Shown here piece after piece: positions 9,197 through 17,044 of a stretch of DNA of 64,000 nucleotides. The stretch spans positions 82,007 through 146,006 of the forward strand of contig DHQY01000013.1 in NCBI GenBank assembly GCA_002408205.1. The letters are read 5' to 3'. The DNA comes from Bacteroidales bacterium UBA5326. Its GTDB lineage: Bacteria > Bacteroidota > Bacteroidia > Bacteroidales > UBA932. Within the stretch, counting starts at the first letter, position 1. The number at the start of each line of letters is the position of its first letter. The position numbers and the translations under genes were made by a program. The notes under the pieces were generated by a model. It saw only the letters and a list, made by a program, of their open reading frames with translations. It was not told the DNA's origin and ran no database searches.

Positions 9197-10837
9197 ATGA
9201 AAAGAAAAATAACAATTCTGTTTACTGCGTTAACGGTCTTTTTGCTCGCAGGATGTAAGGATTTTCTCGAACCTCAGCAGATAGATCTCATTTATAACGA
9301 AGTCTTCTGGAAAACACAAACAGATGCTGAAGTAGGCCTGTCGGGCGTTTACGCACTCTACCGCGGACTTATGGTCAGCGCGGCCAACTGGTACGAAAGA
9401 GCAGACGCCACAACCGGTTTCATTAAAAGAGGCTGGAACGGGGGCTCATCTTCCGACCTTTATACGGTAGGAGTTTACAGCGATCCCTCACACGAAGACA
9501 AGATGTGGGGTTCCCGGGGCATTGAAAGCCTGTCCGACTGGAGCTACTTTTATAAGGTGATTGCTCAGGCTAATATTGTGATAGCCAAAGTAGAAGAGAT
9601 ACCTGCAAGCGCCTTTGGAACGGGAGAAAAAGACCGTATACTGGGAGAAGCCTATTTTTTGAGGGCACTTACCTATTTCAACATCCTTAGAATTTGGGGT
9701 AACGCTCCTTATATCAGCGAATTGATTGAATCGTCAAGCCAGGTAATCAATAACGACCTCACTCCCATATTGATCCCGCGTACCGACGATGTGGTCATCG
9801 CCCAGAATGTGATTGCAGACGTCAATACGGCTGTAGAAAAGCTCAAATACGACTACCCGGGATCATCACGCTGGGGTATTTTTGCGAACAAAGGATCTGC
9901 CCAGGCACTTTCGGGTCACGTGAATATGTGGATGCATTTTCTTGCAAAACGGGATAAGCTGGTAGATCCCGAACAGTTCCTCCTCACGGCCATAAGTGCA
10001 TTGGAAGATCTGCGTGCACACGGTAACTACACTTACGTAGATTACAACTCTCCCGATGCTGTTGTCAACATGTACCGGGGTGGTTCCACAGAAGCCGTTT
10101 TTGAGATAAACATCTCGCCCGATATGAACGAATCCTACCGTGCAGACGGAGGAGGAATTACCGCCTATACCTGTAAAATGACTCCGTTCGACGGAGATCC
10201 CACCAAGGACCGTTCCACTCAGATAGATTTTGTTCCTTTCACACAGAAGGCAAATCTCTATCCCGAATACGATTTTGAAACACAAAGCGGTGATATCAGG
10301 CCCAACCTTTTCTTTGGTGCGTGGGATTCCAAATACAACGATCCGGTCAATGACACACAGGGAAGTGTAACAAACGATCGTACACAGGTCACCTGGCTTA
10401 CCAAATATGCTCTTTTTACCGAAGACACATACCGCAAATGGGACGAATACGTTGCCTATTTTGCAGTTGCCAACATCCCTGTTTTCCGTTATACCGATGC
10501 AATGCTTCTGCTTGCCGAGGCTTACTGTAAGAACAACGAATCGGGCAAGGCATTGCAAATTATCAATGACATCCGCCGCCGTGCACATATCGGGGACTAC
10601 AAAGGATCTATGGATGTTCTGCTGGAGGAAGTGCTTCAACAGCGCTTTGGAGAGCTTTTTGGTGAAGGACACCTGTACTTCGATATGGTACGTAACAACT
10701 ATTTCCCCAACGCGCACCTTATGCCGGCAGCCAAATACCGTCAGGAAGGATATTACTGGCCGGTCGGCTCAACCATTCTCAGCAGAAACGCTTTGATAGC
10801 TCAAACTCCTTACTGGAACGGCAAAACACATTGGTAG
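9197..10837 (+). CDS. SusD/RagB-family surface glycan-binding lipoprotein
   Basis: This 546-aa protein starts with a lipoprotein signal whose lipobox is LAGC, followed by KDFLEPQQ. The typical SusD N-terminus is visible (VFWKTQTDAEVGLSGVYALY), as are the TPR-like helices (AYFLRALTYFNILRIWGNAP) and the C-terminal region with FRYTDAMLLLAEAYCKN and a terminal PYWNGKTHW. It caps the SusC channel and binds the incoming oligosaccharide. The gene lies 20 bp downstream of susC, the standard arrangement. Ligand specificity cannot be read from the sequence. Confidence 0.95.
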   Translation: MKRKITILFTALTVFLLAGCKDFLEPQQIDLIYNEVFWKTQTDAEVGLSGVYALYRGLMVSAANWYERADATTGFIKRGWNGGSSSDLYTVGVYSDPSHEDKMWGSRGIESLSDWSYFYKVIAQANIVIAKVEEIPASAFGTGEKDRILGEAYFLRALTYFNILRIWGNAPYISELIESSSQVINNDLTPILIPRTDDVVIAQNVIADVNTAVEKLKYDYPGSSRWGIFANKGSAQALSGHVNMWMHFLAKRDKLVDPEQFLLTAISALEDLRAHGNYTYVDYNSPDAVVNMYRGGSTEAVFEINISPDMNESYRADGGGITAYTCKMTPFDGDPTKDRSTQIDFVPFTQKANLYPEYDFETQSGDIRPNLFFGAWDSKYNDPVNDTQGSVTNDRTQVTWLTKYALFTEDTYRKWDEYVAYFAVANIPVFRYTDAMLLLAEAYCKNNESGKALQIINDIRRRAHIGDYKGSMDVLLEEVLQQRFGELFGEGHLYFDMVRNNYFPNAHLMPAAKYRQEGYYWPVGSTILSRNALIAQTPYWNGKTHW

Positions 10838-10858
10838 CAGATAATAAATATTAACAGT

Positions 10859-11629
10859 ATGAAAAAGACAATACTATATGCTTTTTTAACCGCAGCGGTT
10901 TACCTGGGAACGGTTTCATGCGAAAGAACCGATATCATTGGCGGAAGCGTCAATAACACAGATTCTTTGGACATATCAACCTATGAACTGCTCGCATCTA
11001 ATGAAGAGACCGCCGTAGTTGCCGAACTGTTCCAGAAAGCAGGGCTGGTGCAAGAGATAAACGGCGATGTTACCGTAATTTCGCCCAATAAATGGTCGGT
11101 AAACAGATACCTCAGACGCAAGAATTCGGTCAACTACAAGCCCGCCGGAGATCCTGCCTTCACGATAGAATCTATGACGGCAGAAGATCTTGCCCAAATG
11201 GGAATGTATATTTTCCCTGGAAAATGGTGGCGCAAGACCATTCCTGCCGAAGGCATCTATCTGACATCAACCGATGGCAAACAGGAGATCCTGCTCACCC
11301 TCGATGCTACAAATACGGATCCCGGTGCAGCCTATGACGGAGGCGGCGCCCCCGGATACGGTTACCAGTACTCCAATTTCATGATGTCGAGACCCTACAT
11401 GATCCACGTGCTTTTCAAACGCGGCCAAAACTGGGAAATGACTTATCAGGAACGTTCCAATCTGGGTTTGGACCACATTGAATGCGACCAATTCTACAGG
11501 ATGTACGTTTCAGATATTCGCACACTCAACGGCGTGGTTCATGTGCTGTACATGGGCGATGCTTCGTTCAGCGAACATTACTACTATCATACCCTGTTCT
11601 TTTTTGGAACAAGAGCAGATGACGTTTAA
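10859..11629 (+). CDS. fasciclin (FAS1)-like lipoprotein of the PUL
   Basis: This 256-aa protein has a lipoprotein signal ending VSCERTD. The N-terminal half shows a FAS1-like pattern: a helix with TYELLASNEETAVVAELFQK, then LVQEINGDVTVISPNKWSVN, which resembles the first FAS1 motif. The second half is richer in aromatic residues and looks like beta structure. It lies 21 bp after susD, in the place where PULs usually carry surface glycan-binding proteins (SGBPs, SusE/F-like position). A role in binding glycan at the cell surface is inferred from this position. FAS1 domains have been noted in several Bacteroidetes PULs, but the ligand is unknown. Confidence 0.65.
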   Translation: MKKTILYAFLTAAVYLGTVSCERTDIIGGSVNNTDSLDISTYELLASNEETAVVAELFQKAGLVQEINGDVTVISPNKWSVNRYLRRKNSVNYKPAGDPAFTIESMTAEDLAQMGMYIFPGKWWRKTIPAEGIYLTSTDGKQEILLTLDATNTDPGAAYDGGGAPGYGYQYSNFMMSRPYMIHVLFKRGQNWEMTYQERSNLGLDHIECDQFYRMYVSDIRTLNGVVHVLYMGDASFSEHYYYHTLFFFGTRADDV

Positions 11630-11649
11630 CAAATAATCTTTTATCAGAT

Positions 11650-12765
11650 ATGAAAATCATATTTAAAACAGCTATATTCCTGACGGTCGCATTCTCCTGC
11701 CTTACATCCTGCTTTGTTGAACCAAGCGGACAGGGATACCTGAGCGATGCCATATACCTCAAGGGTCAGGACACCATGTATGTTGTCATCGGAAGCAAAA
11801 CCGCCACCGATGTTGCCTGGCTGGACAATTCCACCCAACCGTGTACATTCAGTATTGTGGATGTGCGCGATGAAAACGGCAACCGGAAAAATGATTTCTT
11901 TACAGAATATCCGACTAAACTTTGGATAAGTCCCTATGACTACCTTACCGACACAACCATCGAGTCCGTTTTGAGTAAATTAAGCGATGCCATGATCACT
12001 CCGCTGATGATCAACGAGGTCAACGGACAGTTGAGAGCCATGGAATCTACATCCAATATGGACGTAAATCCCGGAGACATCTACAATGTAGATGTAAGTG
12101 TAACCAATTCGAGAGGGACTAAGGTACTTAAAGATTACGCCGTGATAAAATTCGAGGAAGGCGAAGCTTTCAGACCGTTCATACTGAACGAAGTTATAAA
12201 CGGTATTTGCATAACCAATTCGAAAGGAGAAAACACATTCCCGTATTATGACAGGCTTAATTCAGGCGGATCCAATTTTGCCGTTCGACGCGACAATGTA
12301 TATGCCGACAACGGAAAAGAATTCGTAACTATTCATAAAATAAGCAATGAACCGACCGTAGGAATAAAAGTTCACTTTAAACTGATTGACAAGAACGGGA
12401 AATTATTTGACCCGTCATTGTATGCGACGTATTCCACTCTTACCAGTTATATTAATTACGGATTGAACCGGATTAATTCTCCGCAGGACGGTATGATCCT
12501 TGAATTTCCGGTAGTACCGTGGCCTGTTAAGACCGATCTTATGTCCTACTGGAGCGGACCGTCCTATGCCACATTTGACAATCTGGACACAGAACGACTG
12601 AAAGCAGACAACAAGGCAGGTAAGATCCCCTTTAATGCATCCTGGCCTGCAGACGATTATGCAGGGGCAAAAGGATGGTTTGTACGAATCCGTTCGGTAG
12701 TAACTTTCTACGAAAGCGGCACCTGGGAATTTATCTGTAAAGTTCCCTACACAACAGCAAAATAA
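11650..12765 (+). CDS. PUL surface lipoprotein (DUF5007/DUF4973-like), putative glycan-binding protein
   Basis: This 371-aa protein has signal and lipobox ...LTSCFVEPSGQGYLSD. The N-terminal 150 residues look like a BACON/DUF1735-type beta-sandwich (YLKGQDTMYVVIGSKTATDV). The C-terminal part is a separate beta-rich domain ending with VRIRSVVTFYESGTWEF. I do not recognise a catalytic motif. As the last gene before a strong terminator, 20 bp after the FAS1-like gene, it most likely acts as a surface glycan-binding protein. The DUF label is from memory of similar PULs and should be treated as tentative. Confidence 0.55.
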   Translation: MKIIFKTAIFLTVAFSCLTSCFVEPSGQGYLSDAIYLKGQDTMYVVIGSKTATDVAWLDNSTQPCTFSIVDVRDENGNRKNDFFTEYPTKLWISPYDYLTDTTIESVLSKLSDAMITPLMINEVNGQLRAMESTSNMDVNPGDIYNVDVSVTNSRGTKVLKDYAVIKFEEGEAFRPFILNEVINGICITNSKGENTFPYYDRLNSGGSNFAVRRDNVYADNGKEFVTIHKISNEPTVGIKVHFKLIDKNGKLFDPSLYATYSTLTSYINYGLNRINSPQDGMILEFPVVPWPVKTDLMSYWSGPSYATFDNLDTERLKADNKAGKIPFNASWPADDYAGAKGWFVRIRSVVTFYESGTWEFICKVPYTTAK

Positions 12766-12805
12766 GTTAGATTCAATATAAGATAGATTTTAGGTTAAAT
12801 TGGCC

Positions 12806-12834
12806 GGGGTATCCCATCTGGGGATACCCCTTTT
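12806..12834 (+). terminator. Rho-independent terminator closing the PUL
   Basis: A perfect 10-bp stem (GGGGTATCCC / GGGATACCCC) with a 5-nt loop is followed by TTTTGTTT. It lies 40 bp after the stop of the last PUL gene, so it probably ends the transcript that carries the glycosidases, susC and susD. Confidence 0.9.
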
Positions 12835-12861
12835 GTTTGGAAGGATGTGCTTCGGCATAAA

Positions 12862-12891
12862 AAAAGGTGACCGGAAAACGGTCACCCTTTT
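12862..12891 (-). terminator. Terminator for the BACON/LRR lipoprotein gene
   Basis: A 7-bp stem (GGTGACC / GGTCACC) with a 7-nt loop is flanked by A-runs on one side and T-runs on the other. Read on the minus strand the stem is followed by six or more T residues, so it fits the convergent gene that stops at 12928. It could also work weakly on the plus strand, backing up the PUL terminator. Confidence 0.85.
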
Positions 12892-12927
12892 CGGGAGCAA
12901 AATTACAATCCAAGACAGATTGGATAT

Positions 12928-14193
12928 CTAGTTTCCCTTTGCGGCAGCCTCACACTGTGCTGTATATGCATCGGCATCAGCCTGATTCCATTCCTTCATA
13001 ATACGGGGCACACCTCCGTTTCTGTCCGGGTATCCCACATTTGAGAAGTACCAGGCCCAATCGTCATAAAGCAGTCTGTGATCGCTCCATGTGGTCAGAT
13101 CACCTGCGACAGCAGCCGAATCGTATTTTTCATAACGGATCTGGCCCCATCCTTTTTCAAAGCCAATCCAGTTATGTTCTTTAATTCCGCCAATCTTGAA
13201 CTGTGTTTTATCGTGCCAGAACATAGGACTGTTATCGAGGTTACCGGTGGCATCGTAATTATTGAGCACAACATCCAAAGTTGCGGGAATCAGGTAACCG
13301 AGACCCGGGTTATCCGTTGTCTTTTCGGGCTCGCCAACTTCTTTTGGTGTTCCGTAATTGGCAAGAATAACCACCTTCAATGTCTTACTGGCCCAGTCGT
13401 GAGGCAGTGCGCCAAAGAAATCACAACCGTCGCAATACATTTCTACTAATGCGGGCGAGGCTGCTAATCCTTTAGGAATAGGACCTGTCAATTTATTGTT
13501 TTTTAAATTAATAAACACCAGCTTTGGAGTATCCCAATCGGTCGGGAGTCTTTTCCCGTTAAGGCCCACAGCATCTGTAACGAAAATGTGTGTAAGTTCG
13601 GGAAGATGCATTTTTGCAGGCAGATCGGTCAGAGGGGCTCCGTCGAGCTTTTCAATATAAAGCTTACCGTCTTTATCAATCATATTGATTCCGGGGAAGG
13701 CACCGGCATCGACCTGATACCAGTTATCAATAACAGGTGTGGACTCTCCCAGCATTTTTCCTTCTACAACTGCTTTAAGAAACTCCAGGTCGGTTGCATT
13801 GACATTGTATTCCATCTTGGCCTGTGAAATCAAAATTTCATACGTTTTGAATTTTCCGGCCGTAACATTGAATGCGGCCAAACGTTCTTTATCGGCTTTG
13901 TTTGCCGTCACATTAAAGGTCAGTGTAGCATTGCCTTTGCCAGTCTTTGGAGTAACGTCAATCCAGTCATATGTTTCTTCAGCAGCAATGGTCCAGGTTG
14001 AATCGGTCCAGTCCTTGGCAACGGTTAAGGCTAAAGTCAGGTCGGTCTGTCCCACAGGGGTAGCAGAAAGAGATTCCTGTTTTACTTTCGGAGGAGTAGG
14101 TTCGGGTTCCGGATCGGGTGTCTGTTTGGTGCAGGCACTCATGGACAAGCCAATGATGGCTACAGACATAAGGTAGAAAAAAAATTTCTTCAT
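12928..14193 (-). CDS. BACON-domain and leucine-rich-repeat-like surface lipoprotein
   Basis: This 421-aa protein begins with a lipoprotein signal (lipobox SMSAC, Cys21) and a Pro/Glu/Asp-rich tether (TPDPEPEPTPP). About residues 40-125 form a BACON-like immunoglobulin fold (TWTIAAEETYDWIDVTPKTG, ATLTFNVTANK). Residues 200-300 contain leucine-rich-repeat-like stretches (LVFINLKNNKLTGPIPKGL, LVEMYCDGCDFFGALP) similar to those in Bacteroidetes surface proteins. It is a single gene, convergent with the PUL, with its own terminator. BACON domains are thought to bind carbohydrate or mucin; the ligand here is unknown. It could be an accessory of the neighbouring PUL, but orientation and terminators argue for separate transcription. 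Confidence 0.75.
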   Translation of the reverse strand: MKKFFFYLMSVAIIGLSMSACTKQTPDPEPEPTPPKVKQESLSATPVGQTDLTLALTVAKDWTDSTWTIAAEETYDWIDVTPKTGKGNATLTFNVTANKADKERLAAFNVTAGKFKTYEILISQAKMEYNVNATDLEFLKAVVEGKMLGESTPVIDNWYQVDAGAFPGINMIDKDGKLYIEKLDGAPLTDLPAKMHLPELTHIFVTDAVGLNGKRLPTDWDTPKLVFINLKNNKLTGPIPKGLAASPALVEMYCDGCDFFGALPHDWASKTLKVVILANYGTPKEVGEPEKTTDNPGLGYLIPATLDVVLNNYDATGNLDNSPMFWHDKTQFKIGGIKEHNWIGFEKGWGQIRYEKYDSAAVAGDLTTWSDHRLLYDDWAWYFSNVGYPDRNGGVPRIMKEWNQADADAYTAQCEAAAKGN

Positions 14194-14199
14194 AGAGCA

Positions 14200-14495
14200 A
14201 AAAAGTTTAAATTTTGTTGATAGGTTTATATTTCTTTTTGTTTTTTAAAGGTATAAACAGCCGACAGGGGTACCTGACAATATCGTATCATAAAACCCGA
14301 AAATCATATCAAATGGGCTGTGCTGCCGAAGAAAGCAATTAGGTACATCTGCCGGACAAACCAGGGTTCTTCTCCCACCAGACCGGACCAACCGGGTACA
14401 TTATGCTGCCCGACAAAGCAAGTCTTGCATGCGGAAGACATTCTAACATGACCACATGCAGCAACCCTCCTGCACATCTGTTTTAGAACTTCCAG
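14200..14495. other. Gene-free stretch upstream of repeat A1
   Basis: This A/T-rich leader of the BACON lipoprotein gene (to about 14290) and following sequence holds no credible frame. TACCTTTA on the minus strand near 14250 is a possible -7 box, but it lacks a -33 partner at the right distance. Otherwise I see nothing here. Confidence 0.4.
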
Positions 14496-14586
14496 CAAGC
14501 TATTCAGAAGGGAAACGCCTCCCATTGGCTGCGCCAATGGGTCCTTCCCTCCGCGGGCGCGAGGTTTCCCTATTCTGAAAAGCTTG
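14496..14586 (-). repeat. Family A structured repeat, copy A1
   Basis: The outer arms CAAGCTATTCAG and a matching CTGAAAAGCTTG enclose GGGAAAC/GTTTCCC, an inner hairpin CCCATTGGC-TGC-GCCAATGGG, and a GC-rich arm that on the minus strand reads CCTCGCGCCCGCGGAGG. About 35-40 bp of flanking sequence on both sides is also shared, inverted, with copy A3 at 37161. It sits in the 390-bp gene-free stretch between the BACON lipoprotein and mobile-element debris. Confidence 0.85.
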
Positions 14587-14673
14587 TGGCGTTCTATGCA
14601 GTGGTGCTGCCAGAAGCGGTCTGGGACCGTTCTTCTGGCAAACAACACTGTCAAGAACCGCGAAAAGGTAGCC

Positions 14674-14940
14674 AAGTATAGTAAATTGGTAATACGGTTG
14701 CATCTGAGTTGCGAAGATGCGTGTTATGTGCCCCGGAAGAATAATCCGAGGAAGAATGATGATTTTATGCGGGACTGCAGAGAACTGGGTGAGGTGGATT
14801 CGGATTTACGGGCAATGCTGCTGCGTTTCTTTAAAGAATGTGAGGATGATATCCAATCCATTCTCGATTTTGTTCCGCCTAACGAATTTTACGTTTGTGG
14901 CTATAGAAAACAAATAAAGACAGAGAATTATCCACAAATG
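14674..14940 (+). pseudogene. Unrecognised gene fragment fused to ATPase debris
   Basis: An open frame with protein-like composition (LVIRLHLSCEDACYVPRK, ELGEVDSDLRAMLLRFF) runs into the ATPase fragment downstream without a stop. It has no credible start of its own, because its upstream codons run into the family A repeat flank. I do not recognise the family. It is most simply a broken gene joined to neighbouring debris by deletion. It could also be the divergent N-terminal part of the ATPase gene, but that fits the known family layout poorly. Confidence 0.4.
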
Positions 14941-15237
14941 CTGTGTAACGAGCCCCCTGAATATTGGAAGGCACAACAGGCAATTTATACATTGGCTGAG
15001 GGCAGGAAAACGGATGCCAAGATTGTGGTCATAGACAACACCACCTATCTAAAAAACGAAACGGAAAAGGCCAAGGATGCGCTGCCGCTGATGAAGCATC
15101 TCAAAACATTAAAGACCCGTTATAATTTGTCTCTGCTAGTTCTGGCACATACGCCCAAACGAGATTTATCCAAACCATTGACCCGAAACGACCTGCACGG
15201 CAGTAAAATGTTGATCAATTTCACCGACAATGCCTTC
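14941..15237 (+). pseudogene. Fragment of a RepA/AAA_25-type ATPase from a mobile element
   Basis: About 100 residues match the Walker B and following region of the AAA ATPases carried by Bacteroidetes integrative elements. KIVVIDNTTYLKNETEKAKD is followed by MKHLKTLKTRYNLSLLVLAH and TPKRDLSKPL. The Walker A part is missing, and homology stops at NFTDNAF, where the frame continues into unrelated codons. The next element-type sequence begins in another frame at the same point. This is a relic, not a working gene. Confidence 0.7.
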
Positions 15238-15493
15238 AAGTATCTTCTATCCCGATTACATTTGGCTGGCCTCTGGAGGAATACAGAACCTCAACCCGGA
15301 ACGGTGCGAAATACTCACGGGAAGAAAAGTGGTGCTGTTTCCGGATCTTGGAGCCACCTCGCTTTGGAGGGAGAAGATAAAGAGTATTCCGGCACTCAGC
15401 CGTTGCGTGATTTCCAACGTGCTGGAGAGAATTGCCACGGATGAGGACAGACGGGAAGGACTGGATATGGCGGATTATCTTACGAGGAAATGA
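15236..15493 (+). pseudogene. Fragment of a DUF6371-like (toprim-related) mobile-element protein, C-terminal part
   Basis: The frame encodes YPDYIWLASGG, GRKVVLFPDLGATSLWREK and a terminal RREGLDMADYL. These match the C-terminal part of DUF6371-type proteins found beside AAA ATPases in Bacteroidetes mobile elements. The N-terminal zinc-ribbon and toprim parts are absent. It begins exactly where the ATPase fragment ends, in a +1-shifted frame. The two genes were therefore probably joined by a deletion that removed the end of one and the start of the other. Confidence 0.65.
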
Positions 15494-15564
15494 CCGCCAG
15501 AAAACATATTCCAGGTTCTTCATTTTTGAGGTTGTGTCGGAAATATTGACAACAATTCGGATTT

Positions 15565-15591
15565 GTCATAAATATTATCTATTTTTATGAC
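15565..15591 (+). promoter_or_regulatory. Inverted repeat upstream of AbiEi-type antitoxin gene (candidate operator)
   Basis: Perfect 8-bp arms GTCATAAA and TTTATGAC are separated by 11 bp and centred about 30 bp upstream of the preferred ATG at 15608. AbiEi antitoxins are known to repress their own promoter by binding inverted repeats, so this is a natural operator candidate. It is not a terminator, as no T-run follows. Confidence 0.5.
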
Positions 15592-15607
15592 ATATTTCAG
15601 AACCGAT

Positions 15608-16216
15608 ATGAGCGAGACTAATATTTCCGCACAGATAAAAAAGAGGATTACCGAAGGAGGTACAGGCAAATTGTATGTCATCAGCGATTTCAAGGAATAC
15701 TTGAATGATTTGCTTGTGGCACAGGTTCTGAGCAGACTTGAAAGGGGCGGATTTCTCCTCAGAATCTCTCAGGGGATATATCTTTATCCTGAGATGACAC
15801 GTTTCGGAGCTGTTTATCCATCACTTCACGAGATTGCCACGACCATTGCCAAAAGAGACAATGCGACCATTATTCCATCGGGGCCTACCGCTTCCAATCA
15901 GTTAGGGCTTTCCACTCAGGTGCCTATGAAGGCGGAATACCTGACCTCCGGGTCTCCAAGGGTTGTCAAAGTGGATAAGCGGACTATTAATTTCAAGAAA
16001 TGCGCACCGCAATACTTTTTATACAAAAGTCAGTTGATGCCACTCATTGTTCTTTCTTTCAAGGATTTTGGGGAGAAGAACATCGACAATGAGGTGCTGA
16101 CAAGAATCAGGGAGATACTTCACATTTCACCGGAGAAAGAGCTGGTCAAAGAGGATCTGGCACTGGCTCCATTATGGATAAAACAGATATTGATACCTAT
16201 TTTCAAAGAGATATAG
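15608..16216 (+). CDS. AbiEi-type antitoxin / DUF6088 protein of a type IV toxin-antitoxin pair
   Basis: ATG 15608 (MSETNISAQIKKRI) is preferred to the ATG at 15587 because it starts at the conserved N-terminus; it gives 202 aa. The protein has a winged-helix-like N-terminus (VLSRLERGGFLLRISQGIYLYP) and a middle region with HEIATTIAKRDNATIIPSGPTASNQLGLSTQ, characteristic of the DUF6088/AbiEi group. The family represses its own operon and neutralises the AbiEii nucleotidyltransferase. The partner gene overlaps by 43 bp, as expected, but is truncated to 56 codons. The antitoxin is therefore now an orphan. It looks intact and could still act as a DNA-binding repressor or protect against related toxins. 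Confidence 0.75.
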   Translation: MSETNISAQIKKRITEGGTGKLYVISDFKEYLNDLLVAQVLSRLERGGFLLRISQGIYLYPEMTRFGAVYPSLHEIATTIAKRDNATIIPSGPTASNQLGLSTQVPMKAEYLTSGSPRVVKVDKRTINFKKCAPQYFLYKSQLMPLIVLSFKDFGEKNIDNEVLTRIREILHISPEKELVKEDLALAPLWIKQILIPIFKEI

Positions 16217-16344
16217 CTATGAGTACTTGGCAGGATTTGACAAACGAAGAGAGACGAATCACATTGGATGTGATTGAGAAAGAGACATTGATGAATGCAA
16301 ATGCCATCGAGAAGGATTGGTGTGTAATGATGGTGCTCATGTAA
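16174..16344 (+). pseudogene. Truncated AbiEii-type nucleotidyltransferase toxin (N-terminal stub)
   Basis: ATG 16174 opens 56 codons (MDKTDIDTYFQRDIAMSTWQ ... ITLDVIEKETLMNANAIEKD) that match the start of AbiEii/DUF1814 toxins. Those toxins carry an IEKDWWVTxVL motif at this point; here it reads IEKDWCVMMVLM and then stops. From about base 16333 the DNA is unrelated and reads on the minus strand. The nucleotidyltransferase core (GG...GSxxxxD) is entirely missing, so the toxin cannot be active. The break looks like an insertion or deletion junction. Confidence 0.75.
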
Positions 16345-16810
16345 AAATACTTCAGAAACACCTTCGGGGTGGCCGAGGTGGGGACACCGTTCTTGGCGGC
16401 GTAATCGGTTTTCAGGGCAATGGCAGTGTCCACGGGAGTGGATGGGGTCGCCGAAGCCTGCGGCCTTGGCATACGCATCGCTGATGCTGTTGGACTGAGG
16501 GGCAGAGGTCTGGACAATCAGTTTGAGGTTGGTCACGTTGACGGGGATGTCGTCCAGTGTGAGGATGAAGGCGGCAGCGGTGAGTACCACGGTGGCGGCG
16601 GCAGGTGCCTCAACTCCCGTAAGTGAAGGAGGGTTGGAAAGGGCGGTGCCTCCGGTGGCGAGGATCCAGTGGTTGAGGCGCAGATAGAGGTTCAGACCGG
16701 AGATCTTGGCCTTGTCACCGAGGACGGATTTGCCCTGCTGGGTCTGGACCAGAGAGTTCCATGCGGCAAGCTGTGTAGAGGTCAGGGAGTGGTAGAAATG
16801 TGGGCAATGG
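16333..16810 (-). pseudogene. Frameshifted fragment of a phage- or element-borne hypothetical gene
   Basis: On the minus strand the DNA encodes a protein-like stretch (STQLAAWNSLVQTQQGKSVL, SGLNLYLRLNHWILATGG, VVLTAAAFILTLDDIPVNV). It then changes frame near 16450 to continue as VDTAIALKTDYAAKNGVPTS. No start codon is present, and an in-frame TAG lies just upstream. Visible GC content is clearly higher than in neighbouring genes, suggesting a foreign origin. The pattern resembles hypothetical proteins of Bacteroidetes phage-like regions, but I cannot name the family. It abuts the truncated AbiEii stub. Confidence 0.5.
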
Positions 16811-16846
16811 AAAAAATGTAGATTCGTACCTATTTCGTACCTTATC

Positions 16847-16900
16847 TAAAAAACAATGGTTCAAACTTGCTAACTTTTAAAGTCTTACAAATTTGAACCA
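16847..16900 (-). terminator. Terminator downstream of tRNA-Ser
   Basis: The arms TGGTTCAAA / TTTGAACCA (perfect 9 bp) enclose a 26-nt loop that can pair further through ACTT/AAGT. On the minus strand the stem is followed by TTGTTTTTT. It begins 7 bp after the tRNA 3' end, so it is the natural transcript end for the tRNA. Confidence 0.7.
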
Positions 16901-16906
16901 CTTTCG

Positions 16907-16991
16907 CGGAGAGAGAGGGATTCGAACCCCCGGACCCTCGCAGGTCAACGGTTTTCAAGACCGCCGCAATCGACCACTCTGCCATCTCTCC
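16907..16991 (-). tRNA. tRNA-Ser(UGA)
   Basis: The 85-nt gene has acceptor arms GGAGAGA / TCTCTCC and discriminator G. Anticodon stem GCGGT/ACCGT encloses loop CTTGAAA with anticodon TGA, and the T-loop is GGTTCGAATCC. The extended variable arm between the anticodon and T arms is typical of class II serine tRNAs. CCA is not encoded. Mobile-element debris lies directly on its 3' side, which is the usual position for integration at tRNA genes. Confidence 0.95.
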
Positions 16992-17044
16992 TTTCCTCAA
17001 GGGGTGGCAAAAGTAAGTAAAAAATATCAACCCACAAAAAACTT

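Noticed and set aside
9866..10717. 283-codon open frame antisense to susD
   Set aside because: The plus-strand SusD protein is certain across this stretch, and the antisense product has no domain pattern.
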